DNA from: Paracoccaceae bacterium
GTDB lineage: Bacteria; Pseudomonadota; Alphaproteobacteria; Rhodobacterales; Rhodobacteraceae
Direction of reading: 5' to 3'
Assembly (NCBI GenBank): GCA_019429405.1
Contig: JAHYIZ010000031.1
Location: 1-33,146, forward strand
Length of the DNA stretch: 33,146 nt
The notes under the pieces are model-generated. The model did not search any database. It was not told the origin of the DNA and saw only the letters and a program-made list of their open reading frames with translations. The position numbers and the translations under genes were made by a program. Below, piece after piece: positions 24,824 through 33,146 of this stretch. How positions within the stretch are numbered: position 1 is the stretch's first letter; each line of letters opens with the position of its first letter.

Positions 24824-25594
24824 TCAGACCGTCAGCACGAAAAACAGGCGGCGAAACGGAAACAGTACCGAACCATCGGCCTCGGGCGGGTATGCGGCGG
24901 TCAGCGCGGCCTCGTAGCGGGCGATGAACGCCGCCAGCTCTGCCGCGCTCAGCCTTTCCGCAATCGGCCGCATCGCGGTCGATTCGGTAAAGCGGCGCAC
25001 CGGGTGGGCGCCGAGATCAGGCGCAAGGCGCTGGATATACTCGGTTTCCCAGACATCGACGTGGCCAAGCGGCGCCAGCGCACGCGCATAGTCCGCAGGC
25101 CCGTGCACCGCGGGCCGCCACGCCGAATAATCAAAACGGTCGGGGAACATGTCTTCAGCAAGAGCGCGCAGGAAGCGGTGGCTCGGCGCATCATGCTGGC
25201 GCGGCATCTGCACTGCCAGCACCCCGCCCGGCGCCAGCATGGCCGCAAGGCGCGCCATCAGGGTGGCGTGGTCACCCAGCCAGTGCAAAGCGGCGTTGGA
25301 GAAGATGAGTGCGGGCGCTTTGGCGGGGTGCCAGGTGGCGATATCGGCGGCCTCGCAGCGCTTGTAGGCACCACTTGCCGCCGCCTCGGCCAGCATCGCG
25401 GGCGAAGTGTCGATGCCGATGATTCTGTGCCCGTCAAAGCGTGCAGCCAGCATCGGCCCGACCGCACCACTGCCGCAGCCAAGGTCGATCACGTCGCCCT
25501 TGGGCAGCACTGCCACTTGCGCCAGCAGATCAAGCGCGGGGCGCAGCCGAAGCCCGCGAAAGCGGGCGTAGGCCGCCGGGTTCCAGTCGCTCAC
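24824..25594 (-). CDS. tam: Trans-aconitate 2-methyltransferase-like SAM methyltransferase
   Basis: A 256-residue class I methyltransferase with motif [13 protein letters not shown] (35-46), [10 protein letters not shown], and the post-motif [19 protein letters not shown], which resembles Tam. The C-terminal part ([35 protein letters not shown]) also fits trans-aconitate methyltransferases, which use SAM to esterify trans-aconitate, an inhibitor of aconitase. The start is GTG 25594, overlapping the corA stop as GTGA, so its translation probably depends on corA. The exact substrate is inferred from the subfamily; other small-acid methyltransferases are possible. Confidence 0.82.
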   Translation of the reverse strand: MSDWNPAAYARFRGLRLRPALDLLAQVAVLPKGDVIDLGCGSGAVGPMLAARFDGHRIIGIDTSPAMLAEAAASGAYKRCEAADIATWHPAKAPALIFSNAALHWLGDHATLMARLAAMLAPGGVLAVQMPRQHDAPSHRFLRALAEDMFPDRFDYSAWRPAVHGPADYARALAPLGHVDVWETEYIQRLAPDLGAHPVRRFTESTAMRPIAERLSAAELAAFIARYEAALTAAYPPEADGSVLFPFRRLFFVLTV

Positions 25595-26571
25595 AACCAG
25601 CCTTTGCGCTTGAAATAAAGGTAGGGGCCAACCGCCGATGCCACCATCATCGCAAGCGCCATCGGGTAGCCATAGGTAAAGCCCAGCTCCGGCAGCACAT
25701 GAAAGTTCATGCCATAGATCGAGGCGATCAGCGTGGGCGGCAGAAACACCACGGCAGCCACCGAGAAGATCTTGATGATGCCGTTCTGCTCGATGTTGAT
25801 CATGCCCAGCGTCGCATCGAGCAAAAAGGTAATCTTCTGCGTCTGCGCGTTGGCGTAGTCGGCAAGCGAACGCAGGTCACGCCCAAGGGTCTTGATCCGG
25901 CCACGACGTTCCACCGCGCCTTTCCTGGCATCCGGCGCCAGCGCGAAAAAGCCGATCAGGCGGTCAAGCGTTGCGATGCTTTCCTTGATCTTGGCGTTCA
26001 TGTCTTCGGCCTGCCCGATTCGCTCCAACACCTGCGAAAGCTGGTTGCGCTGTTCGGGGCTGCGCGCGCCGGCCACAAAAACGTCGCGCGAAATCTCTTC
26101 GTGCCGCCGCGCGGCGGCCTCCAAAATGTCGGCAAGGCGGTCAGTGACAGTTTCAAACAGTGCGATCAGCAGCGTCGTGCCCGAGCGGATACCGAGGTCG
26201 GTTTTCGCGGCGCGCTGGCGGAAGGTGACGAATGAGCGCGGCGCATGGTAGCGCACCGTCACCAGCCGGTTGCCCGACAGGATGAAAGTCACCGGCGCCA
26301 GCTGCGGTTCCTCGGATTGCGCATTGGCAACCACACTCGCGGTCATGAACATTGCGCCGTTCTCGACATAAAGCCGGGACGAGAGCTCGATTTCTTCCAT
26401 TTCTTCGCGGGTGGGAATGTCGACGCCGATCAGGGCTTCAAGCTGATGTTCTTCCTCAAGCGTCGGGGCCTGCATGTCGTGCCAGACCACGTCTTCGCCC
26501 ATATGCGCAGCTACGGGAGGGCCGTCGTAGGCAACCAAAAGGCCATTGCGCACAATGTAGGTGCTGATCAT
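25591..26571 (-). CDS. corA: CorA-family magnesium transporter
   Basis: The 326-residue protein has the CorA plan: a soluble alpha/beta N-terminal funnel domain, a long helical stalk (about 140-265), then two transmembrane helices (about 267-286 and 301-320) separated by the ion-selective YGMNF loop (GMN at 287-289). The end KRKGWL is basic. It forms pentameric Mg2+ channels in the inner membrane, and some members carry Co2+, Ni2+ or Zn2+. GGGGGACA precedes ATG 26571. It lies 131 bp after ftsH on the same strand and overlaps the downstream methyltransferase start. Confidence 0.94.
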   Translation of the reverse strand: MISTYIVRNGLLVAYDGPPVAAHMGEDVVWHDMQAPTLEEEHQLEALIGVDIPTREEMEEIELSSRLYVENGAMFMTASVVANAQSEEPQLAPVTFILSGNRLVTVRYHAPRSFVTFRQRAAKTDLGIRSGTTLLIALFETVTDRLADILEAAARRHEEISRDVFVAGARSPEQRNQLSQVLERIGQAEDMNAKIKESIATLDRLIGFFALAPDARKGAVERRGRIKTLGRDLRSLADYANAQTQKITFLLDATLGMINIEQNGIIKIFSVAAVVFLPPTLIASIYGMNFHVLPELGFTYGYPMALAMMVASAVGPYLYFKRKGWL

Positions 26572-26702
26572 CGCGCTGTCCCCCGTCGTTGCTTGGCCCT
26601 GCGGGCGACCTGCCCAAGGCTGGGTGCCGCTGACATTGCCCCCGTAGCGGTGTGTGCGCCGCCTGTCCAGCCCCCGGAAGCGGCCCGCGCCCGTGCCTCG
26701 CG

Positions 26703-28613
26703 TCAGGCGCTGGGTTCTGGCGCCGCACCCCCACCTTTGGGCACTTTGGGTTTGGTGCGCGGAATGGCGGTGACCGAAGGCACGTTGCCTGAAGGGGGCT
26801 GCGCGCTCGCGTCATCATCGCCCAGCGATTCGCCACGGGTAACACGGGCGATTTCCTCGCCCGTCAGGGTTTCGTATTCCAGCAAACCCTTGGCCAGCCG
26901 TTCAAATTCTTCCGCTTTTTCAATCAGGGTCTTGCGCGCGAGCGCATAGCCTTCATCAATCAGGTCTTTCACTTCCACCTCGATCAGCTCTTTGGTCGAG
27001 GCGGAAACCGAAAAGCCGCCGGTCGAACCGGTGTAGCCCTCATGCGCTTCGGAATAATCGACCGATCCGACCTTGTCAGACATGCCCCAGCGCATGACCA
27101 TGGCGCGCGCCAACTGGCTTGCCTGCATGATGTCGCCCGCCGGGCCGTTCGACACGCCTTCTTCACCGTATTTGATGATCTCGGCAGCCTTGCCCGCCAT
27201 CGTCATCGCGATGCGCTGCTTGGCCTCGTCCTTGTGCATGTTCAGCCGGTCCATCTCGGGCAGGCTGACAACCATGCCCAGCGCACTGCCGCGCGGAATG
27301 ATGGTGGCCTTGTAGACCGGGTCGCATTTCGGCATCGCCATGCCGACGATGGCGTGGCCGGCCTCGTGGTAGGCGGTCTTTTCCTTCTGCTCGGGCGTCA
27401 GCACCATGCTGCGGCGTTCAACCCCCAGCATGACCTTGTCTTTTGCCTGCTCAAAATCATCCATCGTCACGAACCGCCGGCCGATCCGCGCCGCCATCAG
27501 TGCCGCCTCGTTCACGAGGTTGGCCAGATCAGCACCCGAAAAGCCGGGCGTGCCGCGCGCGATCAGGCGCAGTTCCACATCAGGGCCAAGCGGGGTCTTG
27601 CGGGCGTGCACCTGCAAGATCTTCTCGCGGCCCTTGATGTCGGGGTTGGGCACATGGATCTGCCGGTCAAAGCGACCGGGGCGCAAGAGCGCCGGGTCAA
27701 GCACGTCCTTGCGGTTGGTCGCGGCCACGATGATCACGCCTTCGTTGGCCTCGAACCCGTCCATTTCCACCAGAAGCTGGTTCAAGGTCTGTTCGCGTTC
27801 GTCATTGCCACCACCGATGCCGATGCCGCGTGAACGCCCCACCGCGTCAATCTCGTCGATGAAGACGATACAGGGCGCGTTCTTCTTGGCCTGCTCGAAC
27901 ATGTCGCGCACCCGGCTTGCGCCGACGCCCACGAACATTTCCACGAAATCCGAGCCGGAGATGGTGAAGAACGGCACTCCCGCCTCGCCCGCAATCGCGC
28001 GCGCCAGCAGGGTTTTACCGGTGCCGGGCGGGCCCACAAGCAACGCGCCCTTGGGGATCTTGCCACCCAGGCGGCTGAACTTTTGCGGGTTGCGCAGAAA
28101 TTCGACGATCTCTTCGAGCTCTTCCTTGGCCTCGTCGATGCCGGCCACATCATCAAAGGTCACGCGACCGTTCTTTTCGGTCAAGAGCTTGGCCTTGGAT
28201 TTGCCGAAGCCCATCGCCCCGCCTTTGCCGCCGCCCTGCATCCGGTTCATGAAGAACACCCAGACGCCGATCAGCACAAGGAATGGCAGCCACACGCCGA
28301 GAATCGACATGAAGCCCGATTGTTTTTGCGCCTCGACCTTCACTTCGACGTTATTGGCGATCAGCGTTTCGGTGATCTGGTCGGCCTCGGGCTTGATTGT
28401 GGTGTATTGCACGCCATCGGCGCCGCGGAAAATCACCTGTTCGCCGTCCAGAACTACGCTCGCGACTGCGCCGCTCTGCACCCGTGTCAGGAAATCGGAA
28501 TAGCTGACAGAGCGGGCACTTAGCGTGCCTTGCCCACCGTTGAACAAGTTGAAAAGCGCCAGAATCAGCAAAAACAGCACGACCCAGAAGGCGATGTTGC
28601 GCGCGTTACCCAC
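26703..28613 (-). CDS. ftsH: ATP-dependent zinc metalloprotease FtsH
   Basis: The 636-residue inner-membrane AAA protease degrades misfolded membrane proteins and regulators. Two membrane helices (about 7-25 and 103-122) flank a periplasmic domain. The AAA module has GPPGTGKT (194-201), DEID (253-256), and the second region of homology around [20 protein letters not shown]. The zinc site HEAGH is at 416-420. The start is GTG 28613, giving [14 protein letters not shown], the usual Rhodobacterales N-terminus; GGAGGA at 28620-28625 is 6 nt upstream. An in-frame ATG at 28628 would add MGGYP but overlaps that ribosome site. It follows tilS by 79 bp and probably ends the Tol-Pal transcription unit. 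Confidence 0.97.
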   Translation of the reverse strand: MGNARNIAFWVVLFLLILALFNLFNGGQGTLSARSVSYSDFLTRVQSGAVASVVLDGEQVIFRGADGVQYTTIKPEADQITETLIANNVEVKVEAQKQSGFMSILGVWLPFLVLIGVWVFFMNRMQGGGKGGAMGFGKSKAKLLTEKNGRVTFDDVAGIDEAKEELEEIVEFLRNPQKFSRLGGKIPKGALLVGPPGTGKTLLARAIAGEAGVPFFTISGSDFVEMFVGVGASRVRDMFEQAKKNAPCIVFIDEIDAVGRSRGIGIGGGNDEREQTLNQLLVEMDGFEANEGVIIVAATNRKDVLDPALLRPGRFDRQIHVPNPDIKGREKILQVHARKTPLGPDVELRLIARGTPGFSGADLANLVNEAALMAARIGRRFVTMDDFEQAKDKVMLGVERRSMVLTPEQKEKTAYHEAGHAIVGMAMPKCDPVYKATIIPRGSALGMVVSLPEMDRLNMHKDEAKQRIAMTMAGKAAEIIKYGEEGVSNGPAGDIMQASQLARAMVMRWGMSDKVGSVDYSEAHEGYTGSTGGFSVSASTKELIEVEVKDLIDEGYALARKTLIEKAEEFERLAKGLLEYETLTGEEIARVTRGESLGDDDASAQPPSGNVPSVTAIPRTKPKVPKGGGAAPEPSA

Positions 28614-28619
28614 TGGGTA

Positions 28620-28625
28620 TCCTCC
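28620..28625 (-). promoter_or_regulatory. Ribosome binding site that fixes the ftsH GTG start
   Basis: GGAGGA lies 6 nt before GTG 28613. The competing ATG at 28628 is immediately upstream of this element, so its own initiation would have no such site. This favours the GTG start. Confidence 0.75.
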
Positions 28626-28692
28626 CATGAACTTGGCGCGCACCCAAGGCACGCAGCCGTTGAAGATGAAAATAGGCATTCGGCCAGAAGGT

Positions 28693-29946
28693 TCAATGCA
28701 CGAAAAGCGAAGTGAGAAAATCAGCGCTTTCTCGCGCAGGTTCCGCCTGCCAGCCGTTGCCCATTCCGGCAAGGGGTGCGGCCAGCAATTCGGCGTTGCG
28801 CCAGACCGCAGGGTCGGCCAGCAAGGCCGCGCGCGGGCGCCCGCTTTGGCGCCAGTTCGGGCATTGGCGCAACCCCGCCTCGCCCAGCGGGCGCACCTCG
28901 GCGCCGGGCAGGGTCGGCCCGGTCACACGCCAGCGCCCGTCCCAGAGCGCGCCGGGCGCAACCGCCGCCGCCGTCGCCGCCGCCTCGCGGCAAATCCGAA
29001 GCGAACCGCCCTCGGGCAGGCACAAGCACCCATGCAACGTTGCCGGAACACCCGCAGAGGCCGCTTGTGCAAGCTCGGCCAGCGCCGGGCCGCGCGGCCC
29101 ATGCTCGGCGCCCGCGATCCAGCGCAACGCATGCGCCAGCAGGCGACGGCGGATTTCGGCGGGCAGTGCGGCCAGACCATCGCGGTCAATAATCACATCG
29201 CCTGCCTCGATGCGTGTCAGCGCCATCGCGGCGGCGTGGGTTTGCACCACCAGCGCCGCCCGCACCTCGCGCAGGTGGGCCGTTACCTCGGCCACGCCCT
29301 CGGCACTGATGCCCAGCGGCGCGAGCGCCGCGAGCGCATTCCGCGCCCGGATGCGCGCATAGGTCGCATCCAGATTGCTCGGGTCATCGACCCAGCCGAT
29401 GCCGCGCGCGTCAAGCCAGCTGCGCAGCTCTGCCCGCGTCGCCCCCAAAAGCGGGCGCAGCCAAAGCATGCCGTCGGAAGCCCGCTCTGGCGCCATCGCG
29501 GAAAGCCCGTCCACACCCGCGCCGCGCGCAAGCCGCATCAAAAAGGTTTCCGCCTGATCGTCGGCGGTATGGCCCAGTGCCACCGCAGGCAGCCCCGCGC
29601 CGAGCGCCCATTCGCCAATCAGCCGATATCGCGCCTGCCGCGCTGCCTGCATCAGGTTGCCGCGCCCGTCCCATCCGCGCCAGACCAACGCGGAATGCGC
29701 AAGCCCAAGCACCGCCGCCGCCCGCGCAACCCCGGCCACCTCGGCCGCCGCCTCGGGGCGCAGGCCGTGGTCGAGCGACACGATCACCGGTTCGGGCCCG
29801 CCATCGGCACGGTAAGCGGCCAGCAGGTGCATCAGTGCCATGCTGTCGCCGCCGCCTGAAACCGCGACGCCCAGCCGCACAAAGCGACCGGGCGGCAGGG
29901 CGGCGGCAAGGCGCGCCGCAAGCGGCTGCGCGGGCGCCTGCGTCAC
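28693..29946 (-). CDS. tilS: tRNA(Ile)-lysidine synthase TilS
   Basis: The 417-residue N-type ATP pyrophosphatase attaches lysine to C34 of the AUA-reading tRNA-Ile, changing both its charging and its codon. The PP-loop SGGGDS is at 30-35, followed by [29 protein letters not shown] and [15 protein letters not shown]. The C-terminal half is less conserved, as usual. The start is GTG 29946, overlapping the cpoB stop as GTGA. The position between cpoB and ftsH is the common alphaproteobacterial order. Confidence 0.95.
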   Translation of the reverse strand: MTQAPAQPLAARLAAALPPGRFVRLGVAVSGGGDSMALMHLLAAYRADGGPEPVIVSLDHGLRPEAAAEVAGVARAAAVLGLAHSALVWRGWDGRGNLMQAARQARYRLIGEWALGAGLPAVALGHTADDQAETFLMRLARGAGVDGLSAMAPERASDGMLWLRPLLGATRAELRSWLDARGIGWVDDPSNLDATYARIRARNALAALAPLGISAEGVAEVTAHLREVRAALVVQTHAAAMALTRIEAGDVIIDRDGLAALPAEIRRRLLAHALRWIAGAEHGPRGPALAELAQAASAGVPATLHGCLCLPEGGSLRICREAAATAAAVAPGALWDGRWRVTGPTLPGAEVRPLGEAGLRQCPNWRQSGRPRAALLADPAVWRNAELLAAPLAGMGNGWQAEPARESADFLTSLFVH

Positions 29947-30776
29947 TGGCAGTTCAGCGTGCGCATCATCGCGCTCGCTTCCGAGGCAGCGGCAGCGGCG
30001 GGAAAACGCAGCCCCACCTCGGTCAGCATCGCGCAGGCCTCTGGCACTTGTTGCAGATCGGCAAGCGCACGGCCGAGCATCAGCAGGCTTTCAGGCGCGC
30101 GCGGTCCATCGGGCGCCCCGGCAAAACCTTCCAGCCACGCCCGCGCCGCACCCGCCACATCGCCGGCACTCTGCAATGCCTGACCGCGATAGTAATGCGC
30201 GTCCGCTGTCAGCGGGCCGCCTGTATAGGTCTGGGTAAACACCGCAAACATCTCAGCCGAACGCGCAAATTCGCCCGCGTCAAGCGCCGCCTTGGCACGG
30301 TCGAAATCGGCCTGCTCGCTCATCGCAAGCTCGGGGGCAGCGCCGATCACGGAGGTTCCGGGCAAAGCACCACCGTTTTGCGCAGCGGCCCCGCCCCCCA
30401 GCAATGGCGTTGCCCCGACCTTTGAAATATCGCACCCCGGCTCTTGTTCACACAGCCGGAACTCCAGATCGCCGAGCCGGTTGGTGCCGTCTGCCACGAC
30501 ACGATTGATGCGGTTTTCCAGCGCCTCACTTTGCGCGGTCAGCCGCACCAGCGCCGCCTCAATGGCATCCATCCGCTCCAGCGCCGAAACGCCGCCCGCC
30601 GCCACCAGCCCGGCGCCGCCGCCGCCGATCAATTCGGCGCGCAGAGTGTCAAGCTCGGATGCGAGCGCCGCAAGCTCGGCGCGAATAGCCGCAAGCGGTT
30701 GGCTGCTGGTTTGCGCAAAGGCCGGTGAGGCCAGCGCGAAACAGACTGCAAGCACCCCCCAAACCCGCATCTTCAT
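29943..30776 (-). CDS. cpoB: Cell division coordinator CpoB (Tol-Pal system protein YbgF)
   Basis: A 277-residue periplasmic protein with a signal peptide (MKMRVWGVLAVCFALASPAFA, cleaved before Q), a heptad-rich coiled coil (about 30-115: AAIRAELAALASELDTLRAE, MDAIEAALVRLTAQSEALEN) and C-terminal TPR repeats (from about 155: FDRAKAALDAGEFARSAEMF, AHYYRGQALQSAGDVAGAA). CpoB links peptidoglycan synthesis to Tol-driven outer membrane constriction. ATG 30776 is only 4 nt after the pal stop; ATG 30770 is a close alternative. Cys residues in RLCEQEPGC could pair. Its stop overlaps the tilS start. Confidence 0.93.
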   Translation of the reverse strand: MKMRVWGVLAVCFALASPAFAQTSSQPLAAIRAELAALASELDTLRAELIGGGGAGLVAAGGVSALERMDAIEAALVRLTAQSEALENRINRVVADGTNRLGDLEFRLCEQEPGCDISKVGATPLLGGGAAAQNGGALPGTSVIGAAPELAMSEQADFDRAKAALDAGEFARSAEMFAVFTQTYTGGPLTADAHYYRGQALQSAGDVAGAARAWLEGFAGAPDGPRAPESLLMLGRALADLQQVPEACAMLTEVGLRFPAAAAASEASAMMRTLNCQ

Positions 30777-30780
30777 CGCC

Positions 30781-31296
30781 TTACACGCCTGCGCCAAGCG
30801 CAACCACGGTCAGCGCGCGGCGGTTCTGCGCGTAGCACGATTCAACCGAGCACACCGCAAGCGGGCGTTCCTTGCCGTAGGAAACCGTGCGCAGCCGGTT
30901 CGGCGCGACCCCTTGTGAAATCAGGAATTCCTGCACCGCATTGGCGCGCCTCGCACCCAGAGCAAGGTTGTATTCGCGGGTGCCCTGTTCGTCGGCATGG
31001 CCTTCAATGATCGCGGAATACTGCGGGTTCTGGCTTAGCCAAAGCGCCTGCCCCGACAGGACGTTGCGCGCCTCGGGGCTGAGTGTCGATTGATCGACCG
31101 CGAACAGCACCTTGTCGCCCACGGTCTGCATGAAATAGGCCGGTGAGCGCGGATCGGACGGATTGCCGAGTTGCGACGACGTGATGCCACCCGCGCCGCC
31201 AGCGCCACCGGCGCCGGCGCCAAACCGATCGGGGTTGTTGCACGCCGCCAGCCCAAGGGCAGCAACGATCAGAAGCGATTTTGTCATCAAGGTCAT
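30781..31296 (-). CDS. pal: Peptidoglycan-associated lipoprotein Pal
   Basis: A 171-residue outer-membrane lipoprotein. The signal sequence ends in the lipobox LAAC with the lipidated cysteine at 19, followed by a flexible Gly/Ala linker. The OmpA-like peptidoglycan-binding domain holds VLFAVDQSTL, AIIEGHADEQGTREYNLALGARRA and VSYGKERPL. It anchors the outer membrane to the cell wall and binds TolB. ATG 31296 has AAGG upstream; ATG 31287 in the same frame is possible and would keep the lipobox. It lies 80 bp after tolB. Confidence 0.96.
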   Translation of the reverse strand: MTLMTKSLLIVAALGLAACNNPDRFGAGAGGAGGAGGITSSQLGNPSDPRSPAYFMQTVGDKVLFAVDQSTLSPEARNVLSGQALWLSQNPQYSAIIEGHADEQGTREYNLALGARRANAVQEFLISQGVAPNRLRTVSYGKERPLAVCSVESCYAQNRRALTVVALGAGV

Positions 31297-31376
31297 GGTG
31301 TGTGCGCCTTTGTTTCTTGTTGGCTCGATTGCGGGCAGTCTATCAGCTTGCTGCAGACTTGGAAATCCGCACGAAA

Positions 31377-32699
31377 CTATGGTTGCAGCGGCGACCACGC
31401 GGGGTCGGACGCAGGGCCGGGGGTGGGTATCTGCTTGAGGTTTCGCCCCGAGATATCGACCGAATAAAGCCGCGCTTCGCCCGCCGCCCCCGCGCTTTCA
31501 CGGGTGAACATGATGACGCGGCCATTGGGCGCCCATGTCGGGCCTTCATCGAGGAACGAGGCCGTCAGCAGCCGCTCTTCACTGCCATCGGTGCGCATCA
31601 CGCCAATATGAAAGCGCCCGGCGCTTTGCTTGGTAAAGGCGATCAGGTCGCCGCGTGGCGACCAGACCGGGGTCGAATAGCGCCCTTCGCCAAACGAGAT
31701 GCGCGTCGCCTCGCCGCCGCCCGCAGGCATGATGTAAAGTTGCTGGGTGCCCGATCTGTCGGATTCAAACACGATCCGGCTGCCATCGGGCGAAAACGAG
31801 GGCGCGGTTTCGATGCCCGGCGTGCTGGTCAGCCGCGAGGCGGCGCCCGAGGCAATATCCATCACCCAAAGGTCGGTATTGCCGCCCTGTTCGAGCGAAT
31901 AGACCACCCGCGCACCATCGGGCGAAAAGCGCGGCGAAAAAGTCATGGTGCCGGGCTGGTCGGCCAGAAAACGCCCGCTTACCGCCGCCACGTCGATCAG
32001 CTTGATGCGCGGAAAACCGGTCTCGAACGTGGTGTAGAGCACGCGGTCGCCGGTGGGCGAAAACCGCGGTGACAGCACAATCGTGCTGCTGTCGGTCAGG
32101 TATTGCAGGTTGGCGCCGTCGTAATCCATCACCGCCAGCCGTTTTTGCCTTGCCGCCTTGCTGCCGGCCTCGGCCACGAACACCACGCGGCTGTCGAAAT
32201 AGGCGCCTTCGCCGGTAATCGCCGAATAGGCGGCATCGGCTACCTTATGCGCGATCCGCCGCCAGCTTGCGGCCGAGCCGCCCAACTGCTGGCCCACCAT
32301 CTCGGTGCCTGAAAACACATCATAGAGGCGGAACTTGACCGTCACCCGCCCGTTCGACACCGACACCGCCCCGATTACCAGTGCCTGCGCGTTGATCGCC
32401 TTCCAGTCGGCAAATGCCACAGGCGCGTCAAATCCGGTTATGCGGGCGATATGGGCGCTGGCAGGTATGTCACGAAACAGGCCGGTTCCGGTCAGATCCG
32501 AGGTGACCACCGCGGTAATGTCAGCCGCCGCCTGCGCCGCGTCGGGCGTTTCTGCAATGAACAGCGGCACCGCATAGGGCAAGGGTTCGATCACCCCTTC
32601 GGTGATCTCGATGCGCAATGGCCCGCTTTGCGCCATGGCGGCGGTGACAGGGGCGAGGGCAAGAATGGCGAGCGCGATCAGAACGGGGCGCAGGAGCAT
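31377..32699 (-). CDS. tolB: Tol-Pal system beta-propeller protein TolB
   Basis: The 440-residue periplasmic protein has a signal peptide ([18 protein letters not shown], cleaved after AMA), an N-terminal TolB domain ([18 protein letters not shown]) and a C-terminal six-bladed propeller of PD40 repeats ([74 protein letters not shown]). It binds Pal and TolA during outer membrane constriction. ATG 32699 follows AAGGGA at about 8 nt and gives a proper signal peptide. ATG 32759, overlapping the tolA stop as ATGA, would place 20 polar residues before it and is less likely. Confidence 0.95.
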   Translation of the reverse strand: MLLRPVLIALAILALAPVTAAMAQSGPLRIEITEGVIEPLPYAVPLFIAETPDAAQAAADITAVVTSDLTGTGLFRDIPASAHIARITGFDAPVAFADWKAINAQALVIGAVSVSNGRVTVKFRLYDVFSGTEMVGQQLGGSAASWRRIAHKVADAAYSAITGEGAYFDSRVVFVAEAGSKAARQKRLAVMDYDGANLQYLTDSSTIVLSPRFSPTGDRVLYTTFETGFPRIKLIDVAAVSGRFLADQPGTMTFSPRFSPDGARVVYSLEQGGNTDLWVMDIASGAASRLTSTPGIETAPSFSPDGSRIVFESDRSGTQQLYIMPAGGGEATRISFGEGRYSTPVWSPRGDLIAFTKQSAGRFHIGVMRTDGSEERLLTASFLDEGPTWAPNGRVIMFTRESAGAAGEARLYSVDISGRNLKQIPTPGPASDPAWSPLQP

Positions 32700-32758
32700 C
32701 AGGCAAATCCCTTGCATCTGGTTGGGTTCGTATATGCCACTATGGCCGGGTCGGTGCA

Positions 32759-33146
32759 TCACTTCATCCTCATTTTTTCGGGGTTGAAGACGATTTCGAT
32801 GCTCGCCCATTGGTCGTATTTCTCAGGCGGAAGCGGAAAGCCGTTCGCCCCGCAACGCAGAATGGCGCGCCGGCCCGCATCAAAGGCCTGCGCGGCCGAG
32901 GCTTCGGTGCCGCCTTCCGCCGATATTCGCCTGATCGAGGCGGCATTCGGGCGGCCATCAGGCGCCATCTCAAGGCCGATCGTGACCGTGGTGCGCAGCG
33001 CATCGGTCGATAGCGCGCCAACGTTCCAGCACGCCTTGACCGCCAGCACGAGCGCGTCCTTCTCGCCTGCCGTCATCGGCGGGCCTGACGGTGCGCGGCC
33101 CACCCCGCCGGTACCCGTCGCGGCAGGCGTGGCCATGGCTTCGGCC
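32759..33146 (-). CDS. tolA: Cell envelope integrity protein TolA (partial, C-terminal domain)
   Basis: The frame is open to the right edge, so only the last 129 or so residues are present. It matches the alphaproteobacterial TolA/TonB-like C-terminal domain: [72 protein letters not shown] (end region [13 protein letters not shown]). This domain reaches across the periplasm to TolB and Pal, powered by TolQR. Its place directly before tolB confirms the call. tolQ and tolR are expected beyond the right edge. Confidence 0.88.
   Translation of the reverse strand, partial: AEAMATPAATGTGGVGRAPSGPPMTAGEKDALVLAVKACWNVGALSTDALRTTVTIGLEMAPDGRPNAASIRRISAEGGTEASAAQAFDAGRRAILRCGANGFPLPPEKYDQWASIEIVFNPEKMRMK

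Noticed and set aside
24314-25618. 434-residue open frame spanning the fhs and methyltransferase genes on the opposite strand
   Set aside because: It covers parts of two well-supported genes and the gap between them, with no protein-like features.
26572-26702. Possible terminator hairpin in the 131-bp gap between ftsH and corA
   Set aside because: Only weak, mismatched GC stems (around 26656-26672) with no T-run; nothing firm can be claimed.
27406-28503. 365-residue open frame antisense to ftsH
   Set aside because: Serine-rich shadow of conserved FtsH codons; no recognisable domain.
32700-32759. tolB start at ATG 32759 overlapping the tolA stop
   Set aside because: It would put 20 mostly polar residues before the signal peptide; ATG 32699 has a better ribosome site and a normal signal sequence.

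Overview
The window looks like a chromosomal segment of an alphaproteobacterium of the order Rhodobacterales (Roseobacter/Rhodobacter type). It is GC-rich and densely packed. Gene content and order fit: tolA-tolB-pal-cpoB-tilS-ftsH, fhs-chorismate mutase-folD, a MoxR/DUF58/DUF4159/vWA operon, a ligase-associated helicase with PdeM, and GC-rich intergenic hairpins ending in TATTTG...GAAGCAG. No rRNA, tRNA, CRISPR array, transposase, integrase or phage gene was seen. No gene-free gap exceeds about 190 bp, so this is core genome rather than an island.

Layout. 1-1705 (minus): glycolate oxidase subunits GlcD and GlcE (GlcE runs off the left edge), with a GC hairpin repeat between them. 1706-1892: a regulatory gap with a good glcD promoter overlapped by an imperfect palindrome, and a divergent FNR-type box placed exactly for class II activation. 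1893-2820 (plus): a secreted beta/gamma-crystallin-like protein and a secreted unknown. 2827-9510 (minus): a four-gene MoxR-DUF58-DUF4159-vWA operon with every junction overlapping. 9580-10931 (plus): a DUF1285 protein and hydroxypyruvate isomerase. 11019-14059 (minus): a small zinc-finger protein and DNA polymerase I. 14216-17298 (plus): three tandem Sel1-repeat secreted paralogues; only the middle one is intact and the outer two carry indels. 17351-20413 (plus): Lhr-type helicase and PdeM phosphoesterase. 20424-21206 (minus): a membrane-bound LytTR regulator. 21328-21753 (plus): a PaaI-type thioesterase. 21763-24714 (minus): one-carbon genes fhs and folD flanking a chorismate mutase. 24824-26571 (minus): a Tam-type methyltransferase and CorA. 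26703-33146 (minus): ftsH, tilS, cpoB, pal, tolB and the end of tolA.

How they work together. GlcDE oxidises glycolate to glyoxylate, and Hyi interconverts hydroxypyruvate and tartronate semialdehyde, so two parts of C2 metabolism are present but not adjacent. Fhs and FolD supply and interconvert formyl-, methenyl- and methylene-tetrahydrofolate. The Tol-Pal genes keep the outer membrane attached during division; FtsH adds membrane proteolysis and TilS decodes AUA. The MoxR operon is a chaperone-like ATPase with integrin-like membrane partners whose target is unknown.

I did not find a clear-cut new system. The signals most worth checking are the FNR-type promoter before the beta/gamma-crystallin gene, the decay confined to the Sel1 cluster, the hairpin inside glcD-glcE, and the uneven MIDAS conservation in the vWA operon. 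All family calls are by eye from motifs and protein length, without database searches.
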